From: Oleidesulfovibrio sp964593925
GTDB taxonomy: Bacteria; Desulfobacterota; Desulfovibrionia; Desulfovibrionales; Desulfovibrionaceae
Direction of reading: 5' to 3'
Assembly: GCA_964593925.1 (NCBI GenBank)
Contig: CAZQKM010000001.1
Location: 62,001 to 126,000 of the forward strand
Length of the DNA: 64,000 nucleotides
Shown here: one piece after another, positions 44,912 to 54,576 of the stretch
Layout of the letters: every line of letters starts with the position of its first letter
How positions within the stretch are numbered: the stretch's first letter is position 1
Translations under genes and position numbers: made by a program
The notes under the pieces: generated by a model
Database searches by the model: none
Seen by the model: the letters and a program-made list of their open reading frames with translations, nothing else
Told to the model about the DNA's origin: nothing

Positions 44912-45046
44912 GGTAATCCTCCAAACATTTTTTATCGGGGCCTTGGCCCCACGAGGTGTATATTCCACGCCGCGGCAAGCCGCCGGGTGCGGAATATGGC
45001 GGCTCGCCATTGCAGTGCAGATAGCTTTCCCCCCATACGGTGTCAA
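44912..45046 (-). promoter_or_regulatory. Ferredoxin promoter and structured leader
   Basis: On the reverse strand, TTGACA (45046-45041) and TATCTG (45023-45018) are 17 bases apart. The leader of about 100 bases holds an outer stem ATATTCC/GGAATAT (44960-44966, 44991-44997) with an inner GC stem, and a second GGGGCC/GGCCCC stem-loop near 44935-44950, before the ribosome-binding site. Confidence 0.6.
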
Positions 45047-45101
45047 GGGTTGAGATGCATTCTTGACCCCTTATGGAGAAAAAAAAAACATAGACCTGAT
45101 A

Positions 45102-46529
45102 TTACAGCATCATACGCAGATAGCCAATGGTGCTGCCACGAGCTACAAATAAAAATACTGCCCCAGCCAGACGATGACGCATAAAAGCCTCGGCAAATGT
45201 CACTGGAGATTCCGTACGCACTGCCCCCACCTGCAAAATCATGTCCCCACGCCGTAACCCCGCCTGCTCCGCAGGGCTACCCGTCTCTACAACATCAAGC
45301 AACACACCGCCCCCGTTGGATTTTTGTACAGTTATACCCCATCTGTCAACAGCCATGACCAATGCTTCCGGTGCCGAAAAAGCCACAAATGTTGCTCGCA
45401 GGTTCAGGCGCCTTTCTCCCCGGTACACCACAAGCCCCACTGACTGCCCCTCAGTATGGTTACGCAATAGCGACAGATAATGATCAGTGTCTTCCACAAC
45501 AGCATTTTCCATTTGCAAAACCACATCCCCTGCTTGCAAGCCAGCCCGAGAGGCTGGAGAGTCTGGGTACACACGCGTCACCAGCATGCCTTTTACACTC
45601 ACAAGTCCCAACCATGCGGCAGCCCGCTGGGTAAGATTCTGCCCTTCGATTCCCAGCCACACAGGGTTTACTCGACCAGTACGTAACAACTCTGCAATCA
45701 CTCTACGGGCTTTACTGATGGGAATGGCAAAGCCAATGCCCTGAGCATCCGATTTAATCGCAGTATTAATGCCTACAAGTTCACCAAAAATATTCACTAA
45801 CGGCCCGCCGCTGTTGCCAGGATTAATAGCAGCATCTGTCTGGATGAGATCCGTTAACACCCCCTGTCTCGTATTTATGGATCGCTGTAATGCTGACACC
45901 ACCCCTGTGGTCACGGTGTGACCAAATCCGAAGGGGTTACCTATAGCAATGACAGATTCGCCGGGCATCATATCCGAAGAATCCGCCATGGGCACCTGGG
46001 GGAGCACCTCAACGACAGGAACGCGCAGCACAGCAATATCAAAATCCGGAGCCGCACCCAGCAACTCTGCCTCAAAAATCCTACCATCCCGCAGCCGCGC
46101 AAAAATTCCTGCCGCACCAGAAATCACATGGGCATTGGTCAAAATAAGCCCCCGGTTACCATCAATAATTACTCCAGAGCCAAGGCTCTGCCGGGTAACC
46201 TTCTTACGTGGTGCCGGAGGAGAAAAAAGTTCACCAAAAAAACCACGCGGCCCGGAGTTGCTGACCACACGCTCTGCGGTAATATTCACCACGGCAGGAG
46301 CAACCGCACGCACTGCGCGCACCACAGGGGTCACCCGGAGTGACTCCTCAGCAGAGCCAGGAGCCTCGGCCGCATCAGCTCCACCGGGCCAAAAGACAAG
46401 CCAAACTAAGATGACACTGTAGCGCAGCAAGATGGAACCCAACCCCACTATGTAAAAACGTTGGGCCATGCCTCTGAAAAAAACATACCTGCTTATCCCA
46501 CTTTCAAATAACATCCACACTCTTCCCAT
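45102..46529 (-). CDS. HtrA/DegP-type periplasmic serine protease
   Basis: 475 residues at longest. A signal or anchor segment (about 25-52) precedes a trypsin-like domain with His 134 (TNAHVI), Asp 164 (PDFDIAVL) and Ser 240 (NPGNSGGP) and a long Ser-loop (AIGNPFGFGHTVTTG). Two PDZ domains follow (from about 285 and 385; the second has GSPAEQAGLRRGDMIL). It degrades or refolds damaged envelope proteins. Start is uncertain: Met 1, 6 or 21 (46529, 46514, 46469) all lead into the signal and none has a strong ribosome-binding site. Confidence 0.92.
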   Translation of the reverse strand: MGRVWMLFESGISRYVFFRGMAQRFYIVGLGSILLRYSVILVWLVFWPGGADAAEAPGSAEESLRVTPVVRAVRAVAPAVVNITAERVVSNSGPRGFFGELFSPPAPRKKVTRQSLGSGVIIDGNRGLILTNAHVISGAAGIFARLRDGRIFEAELLGAAPDFDIAVLRVPVVEVLPQVPMADSSDMMPGESVIAIGNPFGFGHTVTTGVVSALQRSINTRQGVLTDLIQTDAAINPGNSGGPLVNIFGELVGINTAIKSDAQGIGFAIPISKARRVIAELLRTGRVNPVWLGIEGQNLTQRAAAWLGLVSVKGMLVTRVYPDSPASRAGLQAGDVVLQMENAVVEDTDHYLSLLRNHTEGQSVGLVVYRGERRLNLRATFVAFSAPEALVMAVDRWGITVQKSNGGGVLLDVVETGSPAEQAGLRRGDMILQVGAVRTESPVTFAEAFMRHRLAGAVFLFVARGSTIGYLRMML

Positions 46530-46612
46530 GATCTTGCCATTTCAATACACGGCATGTACTCTGCTCCACTATTTAAAAAAATATGCTGTAAAGATAGTGA
46601 AAAGAGATACCC

Positions 46613-47701
46613 ATGCCGCATTCCCTATATGATTTCATCAATGCCATTCCCCCACTGGACAATAGCTTGGCCCCTGTTGCCCAAGCGCACCTTGATAACC
46701 TGACAAAGCCGGTAAGAAGCCTTGGCAGGCTAGAAGAACTTGCAGTGCGCCTGTTTTGCATCCAAGGGGGACAACGTCCATTGAAGGCTGACCCAGCACG
46801 CATCTACACCATTGCAGGGGACCACGGCGTTTTTGCGGAGGGTGTCAGCCCCTTTCCCCAGGAAGTCACCCGGCAAATGGTGCAAAATTTTCTTGATGAC
46901 GGCGCGGGGATCAATGTGCTCTGCAACACTGTAGGCTGCGAGCTATACGTTGTAGATGCCGGTAGCTGCGGTGGCACATACCCTGAGCATCCCCGCCTCA
47001 TTCAACGCAAAATTCATCCCGGAACAGCCAATCTGTCCCAAGGCCCAGCCATGCCCCGCGAGCACTGCGAGCAGGCCGTCATGCTGGGTATTGAATTAGC
47101 GCGCATGGCCTGTGATGCAGGTTGCCACACAGTTGGCACAGGCGAAATGGGCATTTCCAACACCACATCAGCCACTGCACTGTATTGCGCCTATCTGAAA
47201 CTTGACCCCACCGACATTACAGGCCCAGGAGCAGGCATCCCTCCCGAGACAGTTGCGCATAAAGCCAATATTATTCGTACTGCCCTTGGCGTCAATGCCA
47301 CCGTAGTGGAGTCCGGCCACACCCTGGATATTCTTGCCGCATTGGGCGGCTATGAACTTGCCGCACTTACGGGACTTATTCTGGGGGGAGCCTATTACCG
47401 CATGGCCATTCTGTTGGATGGTTTTATTTCGACGGCAGCATGGCTGGCCGCTTGGAGGCTATGCCCCACTGTGGCTGAATACAGCTTTTTCAGCCATACA
47501 TCCGCAGAACCTGGACACACAGCGGCCTTGCAGCACATGGGCATACGCCCGCTACATGATCTTGGCCTGCGCCTTGGAGAAGGCAGCGGTGCAGCCCTGA
47601 CTCTTTTCCTGTTGCGCTCTGCAGCAGCCATATTCAATGATATGGCCACGTTTTCATCAGCTGATGTAAGCCTTGCAACAAGCCGGGCCTACACCCGTTG
47701 A
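46613..47701 (+). CDS. cobT: Nicotinate-nucleotide-dimethylbenzimidazole phosphoribosyltransferase
   Basis: 362 residues, full length. It forms alpha-ribazole phosphate for the lower ligand of cobalamin. Family motifs: LTKPVRSLGRLEELA at 30-44, IYTIAGDHGVFAEGVSPFPQEVT near 64, VGTGEMGISNTTSATAL near 175 and the catalytic-Glu region LGLRLGEGSGAAL near 320. No other cobalamin genes nearby, and no cobalamin riboswitch fold in the short 80-base leader. Confidence 0.93.
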   Translation: MPHSLYDFINAIPPLDNSLAPVAQAHLDNLTKPVRSLGRLEELAVRLFCIQGGQRPLKADPARIYTIAGDHGVFAEGVSPFPQEVTRQMVQNFLDDGAGINVLCNTVGCELYVVDAGSCGGTYPEHPRLIQRKIHPGTANLSQGPAMPREHCEQAVMLGIELARMACDAGCHTVGTGEMGISNTTSATALYCAYLKLDPTDITGPGAGIPPETVAHKANIIRTALGVNATVVESGHTLDILAALGGYELAALTGLILGGAYYRMAILLDGFISTAAWLAAWRLCPTVAEYSFFSHTSAEPGHTAALQHMGIRPLHDLGLRLGEGSGAALTLFLLRSAAAIFNDMATFSSADVSLATSRAYTR

Positions 47702-47785
47702 GCGTTTTCCCCAAGCCTGTTATACTACGTAAAAAAATTATGTACTTCTTGCCACAGTCTTTTTCTTCAACCAGCGCCACACACC

Positions 47786-48733
47786 ATGCCATATGTCCAA
47801 CTCAAAGCCGTCTCACGCAATTTTATCCTGAAACAGCACTCAATTGCATCTACACCGAGCGTCTTGCGAGCCGTCGACAGTGTTGACCTGCATATTGGTC
47901 ACAGTGAAATCGTGGGCCTAGTAGGAGAAAGCGGCTGCGGTAAAAGCACACTGGCCCGTATGGTGGCAGGGCTACTCCCACCCACTTCAGGGCAAATTCT
48001 TCTAGAGGGGCGCTCTGTGCTACATAAAGGCGCTGCGAATCCATATGTTCAGATGATCTTTCAGGATCCATTCTCGTCACTCAACCCACGCATGTGCATA
48101 GGACGTAGCATAGGCGAAGCACTGGAAATACAAAAAGTACCCAAAAAAAAGCGTGTCTGCCGTGTACAAGAGCTGCTGAAGCTTGTAGGACTATCACCAG
48201 AGCACTACACACGCTATCCTCATGAATTTTCAGGTGGTCAACGCCAACGAATTGCCATTGCCAGAGCCCTGGCCCCTGAAGCCAAGCTTCTGATCTGTGA
48301 CGAGCCTGTTTCTGCACTGGATGTTTCTGTACAGGCCCAAGTGCTCAATCTGCTGGCAAGCCTTCGCCGCACATTGGGTCTCAGCATGCTGTTCATTTCC
48401 CACGACTTGGGGGTGATACACTATTTGTGCCACCGAGTGGCGGTCATGTACCTGGGGCGAATCGTCGAGCTTGCCCCCCGCAAGATGCTATATGACACAC
48501 CACATCATCCATACACCAAAGCACTTTTTGGAGCATTACCCGTTGCCGACCCCAACACGCGTGTAATGCACACGCTTCTTGAAGGCGACCCCCCAAGCCC
48601 ACTAGCGCCGCCCGGGGGGTGCCACTTCCATCCTCGCTGCCCCCAATGTCTGCCCCAGTGCCGGACACAAACGCCTGCGGCTATCGAACTCGGTAACCAG
48701 CACATGGTACGCTGCCATTTATACACCGGCTAG
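47786..48733 (+). CDS. Orphan oligopeptide-type ABC ATPase (OppF/DppF family)
   Basis: 315 residues. Walker A GESGCGKST, Q-loop IFQDPFSSLNP, signature EFSGGQRQRIAIARAL and Walker B LLICDEPVSALDVS are intact. The C-terminal CHFHPRCPQCLPQC Cys set is the OppF/DppF tail. No permease or binding-protein gene is next to it, so it would have to serve another transporter, or it is the last gene of a moved operon. No clear ribosome-binding site precedes the ATG. Confidence 0.88.
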   Translation: MPYVQLKAVSRNFILKQHSIASTPSVLRAVDSVDLHIGHSEIVGLVGESGCGKSTLARMVAGLLPPTSGQILLEGRSVLHKGAANPYVQMIFQDPFSSLNPRMCIGRSIGEALEIQKVPKKKRVCRVQELLKLVGLSPEHYTRYPHEFSGGQRQRIAIARALAPEAKLLICDEPVSALDVSVQAQVLNLLASLRRTLGLSMLFISHDLGVIHYLCHRVAVMYLGRIVELAPRKMLYDTPHHPYTKALFGALPVADPNTRVMHTLLEGDPPSPLAPPGGCHFHPRCPQCLPQCRTQTPAAIELGNQHMVRCHLYTG

Positions 48734-48982
48734 CACCGTTTCCCCAAAGTACCTTGACCAAGCTGACCGTTCATACTGTTCCATGACAAGGCAAAAACAT
48801 CACCTTATAAGCTCGCATATAAAGCAGCAATATCGCCATTGCGGTTCAAAACCTGCTCACGTAAACAGGGGTTTTGCGCATACTGCTCATGCCGCTCCCC
48901 CGGAAATTCAGATATACCCATACGCGTTATCTGCCCATGCACAAATTTCTCAATACGCAATCATCACACGACAAGGGAACCC

Positions 48983-50095
48983 ATGCTGCACCACAATGAC
49001 CATTCACGCTTTATAAAGGCCTTGCTCCAATGGTTTGCCTCCGCCATGCGCGACTTGCCCTGGCGACAAGGATATACTCCCTACGCTGTGTGGATTTCTG
49101 AAATAATGCTGCAACAAACCCAGATGGAACGCGGCGTGGAATACTTTCTCCGCTGGATGCAGCGCTTTCCCGATATAGCTGCGGTTGCAGCTGCGGATGA
49201 AGATACCCTCCTCAAAGCCTGGGAAGGGCTAGGATACTATGCCCGTGTGCGCAATCTGCACAAGGCTGCCAAACATATCGTCGCAGTCCATGGGGGTGTG
49301 TTTCCCTGTGATATTGAGGCTATCCACGCCCTGCCCGGCATTGGACCATATACCGCAGGAGCCATTGCCTCCATTGCCTTCAAACAAAATGTTATTGCGG
49401 TGGATGCCAATGTAGAGCGCGTATTCGCACGGCTTTTTGATATTGATACTCCCATCAAACAAAAAGAAAATATCTCTTTTATACGCCGTACAGTACAAGA
49501 CCTCCTGCCCGCTGGACAGGCCCGCGAATTTAATCAGGCCTTGATGGAGCTCGGCGCGCTACTGTGCAAAAAAAAGCCGCTGTGTATGCCCTGCCCAGTG
49601 CAGGAGTGGTGCGAAGCCCACCGTCTGGGAATTCCCCACGAACGCCCCGTAACCACACCACGCAAAGCCATAGAGCATTTGGAAGTGGCCACGGGCCTAC
49701 TGGAACACAATGGCCGTATCTTTATCCAAAAACGCCCTGAAATGGGGGTATGGGCCGGCTTTTGGGAGTTTCCCGGTGGTTGCGTCGAACAGGATGAAAA
49801 TCCCGAAGAAGCTGTCTGCCGTGAATTTATGGAAGAGCTTGAGCTTGCTGTACACCGACGTGAAAAAATTGCTGTAGTACAACACGGCTACACCACCTAC
49901 CGCGTCACCCTGCACTGTTACCTGCTCGGGCTGCAAAACCCTGACGCCGTTCCTGTGCTGCATGCAGCCACTGAGAGTCGCTGGGTGTACTTCAGCGAGC
50001 TTGCCCACTACACCCTGCCGGCAGGACACCGCAAACTCATTACTCTGCTAGGTGGTCTCCCGCTCTGGCAATGGCTGCGGGATTACAAGCCATAG
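48983..50095 (+). CDS. mutY: A/G-specific adenine DNA glycosylase
   Basis: 370 residues from ATG 48983, after AGGGAACCC; an upstream frame from 48839 is rejected. The HhH-GPD domain has catalytic Glu in SEIMLQQTQ and Asp in AVDANVERV, and LPGIGPYTAG is the helix-hairpin-helix. The [4Fe-4S] loop reads C-x5-C-x2-C-x5-C (CKKKPLCMPCPVQEWC), one residue shorter than the usual C-x6. A C-terminal Nudix-like domain (FWEFPGGCVEQDENPEEAV) recognises 8-oxoG. Removes A mispaired with oxidised G. Confidence 0.93.
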   Translation: MLHHNDHSRFIKALLQWFASAMRDLPWRQGYTPYAVWISEIMLQQTQMERGVEYFLRWMQRFPDIAAVAAADEDTLLKAWEGLGYYARVRNLHKAAKHIVAVHGGVFPCDIEAIHALPGIGPYTAGAIASIAFKQNVIAVDANVERVFARLFDIDTPIKQKENISFIRRTVQDLLPAGQAREFNQALMELGALLCKKKPLCMPCPVQEWCEAHRLGIPHERPVTTPRKAIEHLEVATGLLEHNGRIFIQKRPEMGVWAGFWEFPGGCVEQDENPEEAVCREFMEELELAVHRREKIAVVQHGYTTYRVTLHCYLLGLQNPDAVPVLHAATESRWVYFSELAHYTLPAGHRKLITLLGGLPLWQWLRDYKP

Positions 50096-50252
50096 CAGCA
50101 AACACCTCTGAATCCGGTAAGCACTGGGGAAGCCTGTACCTGCGGTATTTTCAACAACCATATCTTTGCGATAAACACCACTTCGTTGTAGGCTATACTC
50201 TATAGGGTTGTCCCACGGCAAAATAAATCGCAACCACCACCACGGAGGCCTT

Positions 50253-51965
50253 ATGCCCAGTGGAACATCTGCAACCGCAAGCTGGTTGCGTTATCCCGCA
50301 CCATTACGCGAACACCTACTGCACGGCAGTAGCGGTACCTTTCACTTGTTACATGCCGCATCAGAAACCCTGGCCGCCGTAAACCATGCCCCTGCTTCCG
50401 CAAGACAACTCCTTTGGCACACAGGGCGCGAATTATTGCTGGCCGCCTGGGAAGACGATTGCTGCAATATCCAGCTTGCAGGCCAGCTACTGGAACTTGA
50501 CAACCATGCCCAGAGGCAAGAGGGTGAATATTGGCTTGTCCCATGGCTTCACGCAGCGCTGACAGCCCTGTGCAAGGTCGGGAATACGCCTGCCGAATTA
50601 CGCTATTATGAGCGGCTGTCTGCACAGGGGCGCTATGAACGCTGCGTCCGTTATCTGGAAGATCAATTCTCCAAACAACCTGATAATATCTGGTGGCTGC
50701 GACAAATATGTACCCTGAGCGAACTGATCGGAGACCTTGCATGGGGTAAAAAGCACTTGGAGCGATTTACGGCCACAGCTCCCCTGGCACTGGCCCCTGT
50801 ACTGCAATATGCTGCTGCCGGCATGGAAATCTCCCTGGGGAACATGACACAAGCAATTGACATATTAAAACAAATAGCTCCATCTGCTGAAAAAATACAC
50901 CCCGGAACTATGCTTGCTGCCTCAGAACGTCTGGGCCAAGCGTTACTACATACAGGCCAGCGGCAACAGGCCTTGGCCATATGGCGTGCCATACTGCGTG
51001 CACGCCCTTTTCATACCGGTCTTGCCCTACGTATCCGTGCAGTACGTGACAACCATGACTCTCCAGTACCCCCTGCACAGCTCGGCAAAGTTACAGCATT
51101 GCTCTATTCATATAACAAAGCTGCAGAACTGGACCTGGCCTTGACCCACCTTGCACACAGCATTGACAGTATACACGCTGTTGTAGCCTTGGATAACGGC
51201 AGTACGGATACAGTCCACGGCGGTACAGGCGCGGTCATCAACGCATGGGCAGACAGACTGGGGCACCGTATGCAACCTGTATACCTGCCGGTAAACATCG
51301 GCGCCCCTGCCGCACGTAATTGGCTCATGCACCTACCTCAGACAGCCCAAAGTGATTATGTCGCCTATCTGGACGATGATGCCACCGTACCTGAAGACTG
51401 GCTAGGGTACATGGCCCGTGCCGTACAGGTATACCCCAGGGCTTCGGTATGGGGAGGAAAGATATGCGATTACCAGGCTCCTCATATCATCCAGTCTGCG
51501 GATCTACACCTCGTCATACCTGACGACCCTCAAAAATCCTTTGCCCAAACGCAGGCCTGCCCATTCAATGTTTCCGATATCCATGCCCAAACACCTGACC
51601 ATGGACAATTTGACTATATAAGGCCATGTATTTCCGTTACGGGCTGCTGCCATATGTTTCGTACCGTAGATCTGCTGGATTCTGGTGATTTTTCACTTAT
51701 GCTGTCACCCTCGCAATATGACGACCTGGAACATGACCTACGCATGGCAGTACAAGGGCGTCACGCCTGCTACACCGGTTTTTTATCAGTGCGTCATATG
51801 AAGCGTACAGGTAAAGCCACCCGCATGAACCCTGCTCAATACGGCAATGGGCTGGGCAATAAGTACAAGCTGCATCACATGTATCAGGCAGATACCATTG
51901 CCCGCTTGCAACGCGCAGAATTGGATATGCTGGAACGAGACTTGCTTGAAGCGCTTGCAGAATAA
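50253..51965 (+). CDS. Family 2 glycosyltransferase with N-terminal TPR-like region
   Basis: 570 residues. ATG 50253 follows GGAGG. Residues 1-270 are helical and repeat-like (YYERLSAQGRYERCVRYLEDQF; ALLHTGQRQQALAIWRAIL), consistent with TPR. Residues 280-560 form a GT-A fold: VTALLYSYNKAAELDLAL, ALDNGSTDTVHGG and the DxD region YVAYLDDDATVPEDWLG (metal-binding Asp residues). Acts on a nucleotide sugar; acceptor unknown, perhaps a protein held by the TPR part, or a lipid. Followed by a flavoprotein likely in the same transcript. Confidence 0.82.
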   Translation: MPSGTSATASWLRYPAPLREHLLHGSSGTFHLLHAASETLAAVNHAPASARQLLWHTGRELLLAAWEDDCCNIQLAGQLLELDNHAQRQEGEYWLVPWLHAALTALCKVGNTPAELRYYERLSAQGRYERCVRYLEDQFSKQPDNIWWLRQICTLSELIGDLAWGKKHLERFTATAPLALAPVLQYAAAGMEISLGNMTQAIDILKQIAPSAEKIHPGTMLAASERLGQALLHTGQRQQALAIWRAILRARPFHTGLALRIRAVRDNHDSPVPPAQLGKVTALLYSYNKAAELDLALTHLAHSIDSIHAVVALDNGSTDTVHGGTGAVINAWADRLGHRMQPVYLPVNIGAPAARNWLMHLPQTAQSDYVAYLDDDATVPEDWLGYMARAVQVYPRASVWGGKICDYQAPHIIQSADLHLVIPDDPQKSFAQTQACPFNVSDIHAQTPDHGQFDYIRPCISVTGCCHMFRTVDLLDSGDFSLMLSPSQYDDLEHDLRMAVQGRHACYTGFLSVRHMKRTGKATRMNPAQYGNGLGNKYKLHHMYQADTIARLQRAELDMLERDLLEALAE

Positions 51966-52032
51966 ACAGTTGTAACCCAGCGTGTACGCCATCCATGCGA
52001 CATAACTTACTTACAGGAGGGCTCTATATACC

Positions 52033-53382
52033 ATGCACGTCAAATATCTGATCATCGGAGCCGGTCCCACGGGCTTAGGCGCAGGAAGACGCTTACGCGA
52101 ACTGGGAGAACACGATTTTTTACTGCTGGAACAAAACAACTATTGCGGTGGTCTGGCCGCCAGTTTCAAAGACGAGGCCGGCTTTACCTGGGATATTGGT
52201 GGCCATGTCGTCTTTTCGCACTACACATATTTTGATCAACTTATCGAAGCGTTACTCGGTAGCGACTATCTGGAACATCAACGTATTGCCCGTGTACGCA
52301 TTGCCGAGCGCTGGGTGCCCTATCCATTTCAAAACAATATCCGCCACCTGCCCTCGCAGATGCAGTGGGAATGCGTGCAGGCGCTGCTCCCTCATATCCG
52401 AACCAACCAACAACCAAAAAACTTTCGTCAATGGATCGAATATGTCTTTGGCACAGGCATTGCGCGACATTTCATGCTGCCATACAATTTCAAGGTCTGG
52501 GCCACGCCCCCCGAGCACATGGCCTATCACTGGATAGGCGAACGGGTGAGCGTTATTGACCTTGAAATGGTGCTGCAAAACCTTGTGCTCCAACTCGACA
52601 GCGTGAGCTGGGGGCCAAACAATGTCTTTCGTTTTCCTCTCCATGGCGGCACTGGTGAAATCTTTCGACGTATGGGAATAGAATTGGGCGAGCATGTACA
52701 CCTGAACACCGAGGTTGTCACGATAGATCCCAAGACCCGTACAGCACTTACCTCGGACGGACAAAGTATACGCTACGACTACTTGCTCAACACCGGCCCG
52801 CTGGACAAGCTAACGCTTGAACACATCAATACCCCGCACAGTGCCTTGCGAAACGCTGCAAGCAAACTCACGCATAACAGTGTTTTTGTTGCGGGCATAG
52901 GGGTGGAAGGCACCCGCCACGATGACACCTGCTGGATGTACTTTCCCGAAGACAACTGCCCCTACTATCGTTTGACAAACTTTCATAACTACTCGCCCAA
53001 CAACACCGCGATACCGGGTACGCAACGGGCACTCATGGCTGAAACTTCATGGTCATCTCATAAACCAGAAAATATTGCTGCCATTATGGACAACACCGTA
53101 CAAGGCCTTGCCAGTACCGATATGCTGACCCCCCAGGAACAAGAACGCATTGTGTCACGCTGGAGTATTGCCGTGGATTATGGCTATCCGGTACCCACAT
53201 TGGAGCGCGACAACGCGTTGAAGGTGCTGCTCCCCTGGCTTGAAGAGCTGGGCATCAGCTCTCGCGGTCGATTTGGCGGCTGGAAATACGAGGTGGCCAA
53301 TATGGACCACTCTGTCATGCAAGGAGTGGAATGGGCCGAACGCATGCTCCAAGGAACCCCTGAAAAGACATACACGATATAG
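52033..53382 (+). CDS. FAD-dependent UDP-galactopyranose-mutase-like protein
   Basis: 449 residues. The dinucleotide-binding motif YLIIGAGPTGLGAGRRL is at residue 5, followed by the FAD-binding region NYCGGLAASFKDEAG and WDIGGHVVFSHY, as in UGM and protoporphyrinogen-oxidase-type flavoproteins. The central helices (LPYNFKVWATPPEHM) recall UGM-like proteins of surface-sugar loci. An AGGAGG site lies before the ATG. Likely modifies a nucleotide sugar or lipid-linked sugar; the neighbouring glycosyltransferase supports this. The exact reaction is unproven. Confidence 0.8.
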   Translation: MHVKYLIIGAGPTGLGAGRRLRELGEHDFLLLEQNNYCGGLAASFKDEAGFTWDIGGHVVFSHYTYFDQLIEALLGSDYLEHQRIARVRIAERWVPYPFQNNIRHLPSQMQWECVQALLPHIRTNQQPKNFRQWIEYVFGTGIARHFMLPYNFKVWATPPEHMAYHWIGERVSVIDLEMVLQNLVLQLDSVSWGPNNVFRFPLHGGTGEIFRRMGIELGEHVHLNTEVVTIDPKTRTALTSDGQSIRYDYLLNTGPLDKLTLEHINTPHSALRNAASKLTHNSVFVAGIGVEGTRHDDTCWMYFPEDNCPYYRLTNFHNYSPNNTAIPGTQRALMAETSWSSHKPENIAAIMDNTVQGLASTDMLTPQEQERIVSRWSIAVDYGYPVPTLERDNALKVLLPWLEELGISSRGRFGGWKYEVANMDHSVMQGVEWAERMLQGTPEKTYTI

Positions 53383-53391
53383 GATATGACC

Positions 53392-54462
53392 ATGACCCCA
53401 CATCACTACGCCCAACGGCGTGAACGCCTGCGCCCCTTGTTGCGGCAAAACGGCCTTGATGCCCTCTTGGTCAGCCTTGATGCCAATCGCTATTACTTGA
53501 GCGGATTTGAATTACATGATCCACAGATAAATGAAAGCTGTGGCTGCTTGCTGGTTACCGTAGACGGTCCGGACTGGCTATGTACTGATCCCCGCTTTGA
53601 AGAAACCGCAAAACGCCTCTGGCCGCAAGAGCATACCTTCATTTACAATGGCAATGCGGCTCAACACTTGCGAGACTTTGTCAAAGATCGCGTGCCTGGT
53701 GTTATTGGCTATGAACCTGCATATATCAGTGTGGGGTTCTATGATGCCTTTTCCTATGACTTGCACCTGCAAAAGGCAGCTGGCCTGGTGGAGCAGCTCC
53801 GCGTGCTCAAAGAACCAGAGGAAGTGGAGCGTCTGGAACAAGCCTGCGCATTAAATCACCAGCTTATGGAGTGGTTACCGCAAACCTTGCATGCCGGTTG
53901 CACAGAAGCTCAGATTGCATGGGATATAGAAAAGTTCTTTCGCGAACGTGGGGCATCTGAGTTAGCCTTTCCAAGTATTGTGGCCACGGGCTGCAATGGA
54001 GCCATGTGCCATGCCATTCCCGGCGACAGCATTGTGCAAGATAACTCGCCATTACTTGTGGATGTGGGGTGCCGCATGGCCGACTACTGTTCGGACCAGA
54101 CTCGCACGTTCTGGGTAGGAGATTCTCCTGCCGATGTCTTTTTACAAACCCGTGATATGGTGCAAGAAGCGCAAAAAGCCGCCATTGAAGCATTACGTCC
54201 CGGCGTACCGCTGGCCCAAGCACATGCCGCAGCGCTGGCCGTCTTTGAAAAATATAAGGTTGCCGCTGCATTTACCCACTCTCTGGGGCACGGCATTGGC
54301 CTACAAACCCACGAGGCTCCGGCTGTGAATACCCGAACAGAGGCCTGCCTGCTGCCGGGCATGGTCGTTACCGTGGAACCTGGGCTATATTTTCCTGCAT
54401 GGGGAGGTATACGCTGGGAATATATGGTCCATTGCACCGAAGATGGCGTACGCATTCTGTAA
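53392..54462 (+). CDS. M24-family aminopeptidase (Xaa-Pro type)
   Basis: 356 residues. A creatinase-like N-terminal domain (1-130) precedes the pita-bread fold. Metal ligands: Asp in LLVDVGCRMADYCSDQTRT (two Asp), His in HSLGHGIGLQTHEAP, Glu in VTVEPGLYFP and Glu in GGIRWEYMV. These fit Xaa-Pro aminopeptidase. The start at 53392 is preferred to 53386 because AGGA lies seven bases before it. It follows the flavoprotein by nine bases. Confidence 0.9.
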   Translation: MTPHHYAQRRERLRPLLRQNGLDALLVSLDANRYYLSGFELHDPQINESCGCLLVTVDGPDWLCTDPRFEETAKRLWPQEHTFIYNGNAAQHLRDFVKDRVPGVIGYEPAYISVGFYDAFSYDLHLQKAAGLVEQLRVLKEPEEVERLEQACALNHQLMEWLPQTLHAGCTEAQIAWDIEKFFRERGASELAFPSIVATGCNGAMCHAIPGDSIVQDNSPLLVDVGCRMADYCSDQTRTFWVGDSPADVFLQTRDMVQEAQKAAIEALRPGVPLAQAHAAALAVFEKYKVAAAFTHSLGHGIGLQTHEAPAVNTRTEACLLPGMVVTVEPGLYFPAWGGIRWEYMVHCTEDGVRIL

Positions 54463-54576
54463 TGCCGACAAAGACGCACCTACCTGGCAGGCCTCTGAAG
54501 CCCAGGTACACAATAGCTATGGCCATGCATCCTGCTCCTCCATGAGCCCATATCTCATGGCGTATGGAAAGAGGGT

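Noticed and set aside
46530..46612. Possible cobalamin riboswitch before cobT
   Set aside because: The leader is only about 80 bases, too short for the full fold, and the B12-box pattern was not seen.
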